A DNA stretch of 46,188 bases. Source: Welwitschia mirabilis. Taxonomy: Eukaryota > Gnetophyta > Gnetopsida > Welwitschiales. Below are positions 44,961-46,188 of this stretch, one piece after another. Numbering within the stretch: the stretch's first letter is position 1; the number at the start of each line of letters is the position of its first letter. The notes under the pieces were generated by a model that searched no databases, was not told the origin of the DNA, and worked only from the letters and a program-made list of their open reading frames with translations. The stretch covers positions 116,077,715-116,123,902 of the forward strand of contig JBOZIK010000001.1 in the NCBI GenBank assembly GCA_051453625.1, given 5' to 3'. The translations under genes and the position numbers were made by a program.

Positions 44961-45612
44961 AAATAAAGCTCATTCTTGCAAGTTAACAAATAAGATCCTT
45001 CACAAAAAAAAATGCATTTAAGGTCAGGCATGTTTTTCTTGGAGGGGCATTAGATTGAAGCTGAGCATTTCAAGAGTTTCCAGCACTTCATTTCAAGACT
45101 TGAGGCTGAACTTTTGTAGGTTCAAAAGGGAGAGGAAAGATTGTAAACATGGGGCGATGGTATATGCCATTTGATTTTGCCATTGCTAAAATGTATGCCT
45201 CATTCATTATCCAATGCCGCTCTAAATTCTAACACCAAAGAAACACACCCAGCCTTGAAATGTTTTTAGTTAAAAGAAGGGGCTTTATCAATTGAATCAC
45301 ACCTGAATGTTCTTGCTATTAAAATGCTTGAATCATGTGTCTTTCTTTTAGCATTTCAGTTTCTTTCATATTTTATGACACATAAATCATGTTAATACTT
45401 AATTTCTTGGGTATTTCATCTCTGTTTTCTCAATTAATACTTCTGATTGTGTTTTGTAAATGCCTTCTAACATTCAGCAAAATTGTATTAAGTTGAATCA
45501 TTTTTCTTTCTTTCCAATGCACTTCTTCTTACAAATGCCATTCCTTCTTGAAGCTCTTCTTATTGATTAAGTGTATTCTTTTATGCGTTCATGGTTTATG
45601 GATTTTCTTCCA

Positions 45613-46188
45613 ACTGAAATGTTTTAAAAACCATTTGCTATTAAGAAAACCCCCAAAACTACACATAATATCTTCCTTGCGATTCCATTAAATAAGGGGG
45701 CTCTTATCTAATTGATTAAATGCCCCAGATCAAAACGCTTCTTCCCTTATTAAAATTAAACCAATTCATATCATGCCAGTGATTCATTCTTCTTTAGGCA
45801 TTTCATACTTGGCCTTCCTCCATTTTTTTCTCTGATAGCATTTGATAATGGCCTCCTTACAGGCGTTGTGCAGTGCTATTTTCTAATTGTAATAAATCCT
45901 TGATTGCGTTCTTGTGTCCGCTTCAGTCTCGTCTTCCATTCAAGTGTGCTATCATCATTATCATCCCTTCACTTCAATTGCATTCCAATGCCATTTAAGA
46001 AGAGGAAACCCTACCTTAGTTGCATCCTTCATGATAGATATGACTATGATTTTGTATCATTTCGAGCTCAGCATCCATAGCGTATTGATCAAGTTATTTA
46101 GTTTGCTTTGCATAGGTTATAGGATCCATTCCTAATAGAGGCATAATTGCTATTACTAATTATTTTGTATTATAGAGATAATATGATT
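45613..46188. other. Unassigned stretch, less AT-rich than the rest
   Basis: Base composition is visibly more balanced than in the rest of the window, but no domain was recognised. The 73-codon frame at 45914-46135 has no motif and no known start context, and is not called. If a host gene lies nearby, this end of the window is the most likely side. Confidence 0.4.

Larger units (their letters stand above)
44397..45612 (+). repeat. 1.2-kb repeat, copy 2
   Basis: Homologous to 43120-44296 over its full length, with scattered substitutions and small indels. It contains the better preserved tRNA-like segment and three 35-bp units. Either allele-level divergence of one locus or a true tandem copy could explain it. 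Confidence 0.85.

Noticed and set aside
45914-46135. 73-codon frame as a host gene exon
   Set aside because: No recognisable motif, splice-site context or codon bias; length is within chance expectation.

Overview
This window reads as nuclear DNA of a flowering plant. Every recognisable coding remnant belongs to a plant retrotransposon family: Athila/Tat-type Ty3/gypsy, Sirevirus-type and other Ty1/copia, a chromovirus 3' end and an L1-type LINE. The DNA is very AT-rich, almost free of CG, and broken by nine runs of N. The Sirevirus and palm-like or orchid-like flavour of some LTR motifs hints at a monocot, but this is a weak inference. I found no intact host gene, no intact transposon ORF, no true tRNA or rRNA gene and no bacterial feature. 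All coding remnants carry many stops and frameshifts and are called pseudogenes.

Layout. 1-960: plus-strand gypsy protease and start of RT. 960-4796: unassigned, including a purine-rich block with two gaps, degenerate short repeats and a 65-bp-period repeat. 4797-21809: a minus-strand Athila/Tat-type gypsy element with about 1.4-kb LTRs at 4797-6196 and 20399-21809, a decayed primer-binding site at 20381-20398, gag at about 9420-10301 and protease at 8035-8409. Its RT and integrase are missing. Inside its gag lies a plus-strand Sirevirus-type copia element (10302-19353) with about 1.5-kb LTRs, primer-binding site, gag with two zinc knuckles, protease, a scrap of integrase, an env-like/plant-transposon-protein region and a polypurine tract; its RT and RNase H are missing.

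21810-24760 holds a possible gypsy 3' spacer. 24763-25900 is a copia RT-RNase H remnant. 25900-30690 shows nothing recognisable. 30690-36671 is a plus-strand LINE (ORF1 zinc knuckles, AP endonuclease, RT), interrupted by a Sirevirus-like 3' end and LTR (31162-33398). 36736-37849 carries another env-like fragment. 40690-43150 is the 3' end and LTR of a Tekay/Del-like chromovirus; the LTR contains a striking array of nine short hairpin-forming units. 43120-46188 is two diverged copies of a 1.2-kb sequence, each carrying a tRNA-like A/B-box segment on the minus strand, followed by 0.6 kb of unassigned DNA.

Two themes run through the window. First, decay is dominated by C-to-T and G-to-A change: the gypsy primer-binding site differs from its canonical form at eight positions, all of this type. 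Second, all five 100-N gaps and the 483-N gap have the same sequence on both sides, so several apparent local duplications are probably unmerged contig ends and not biology.
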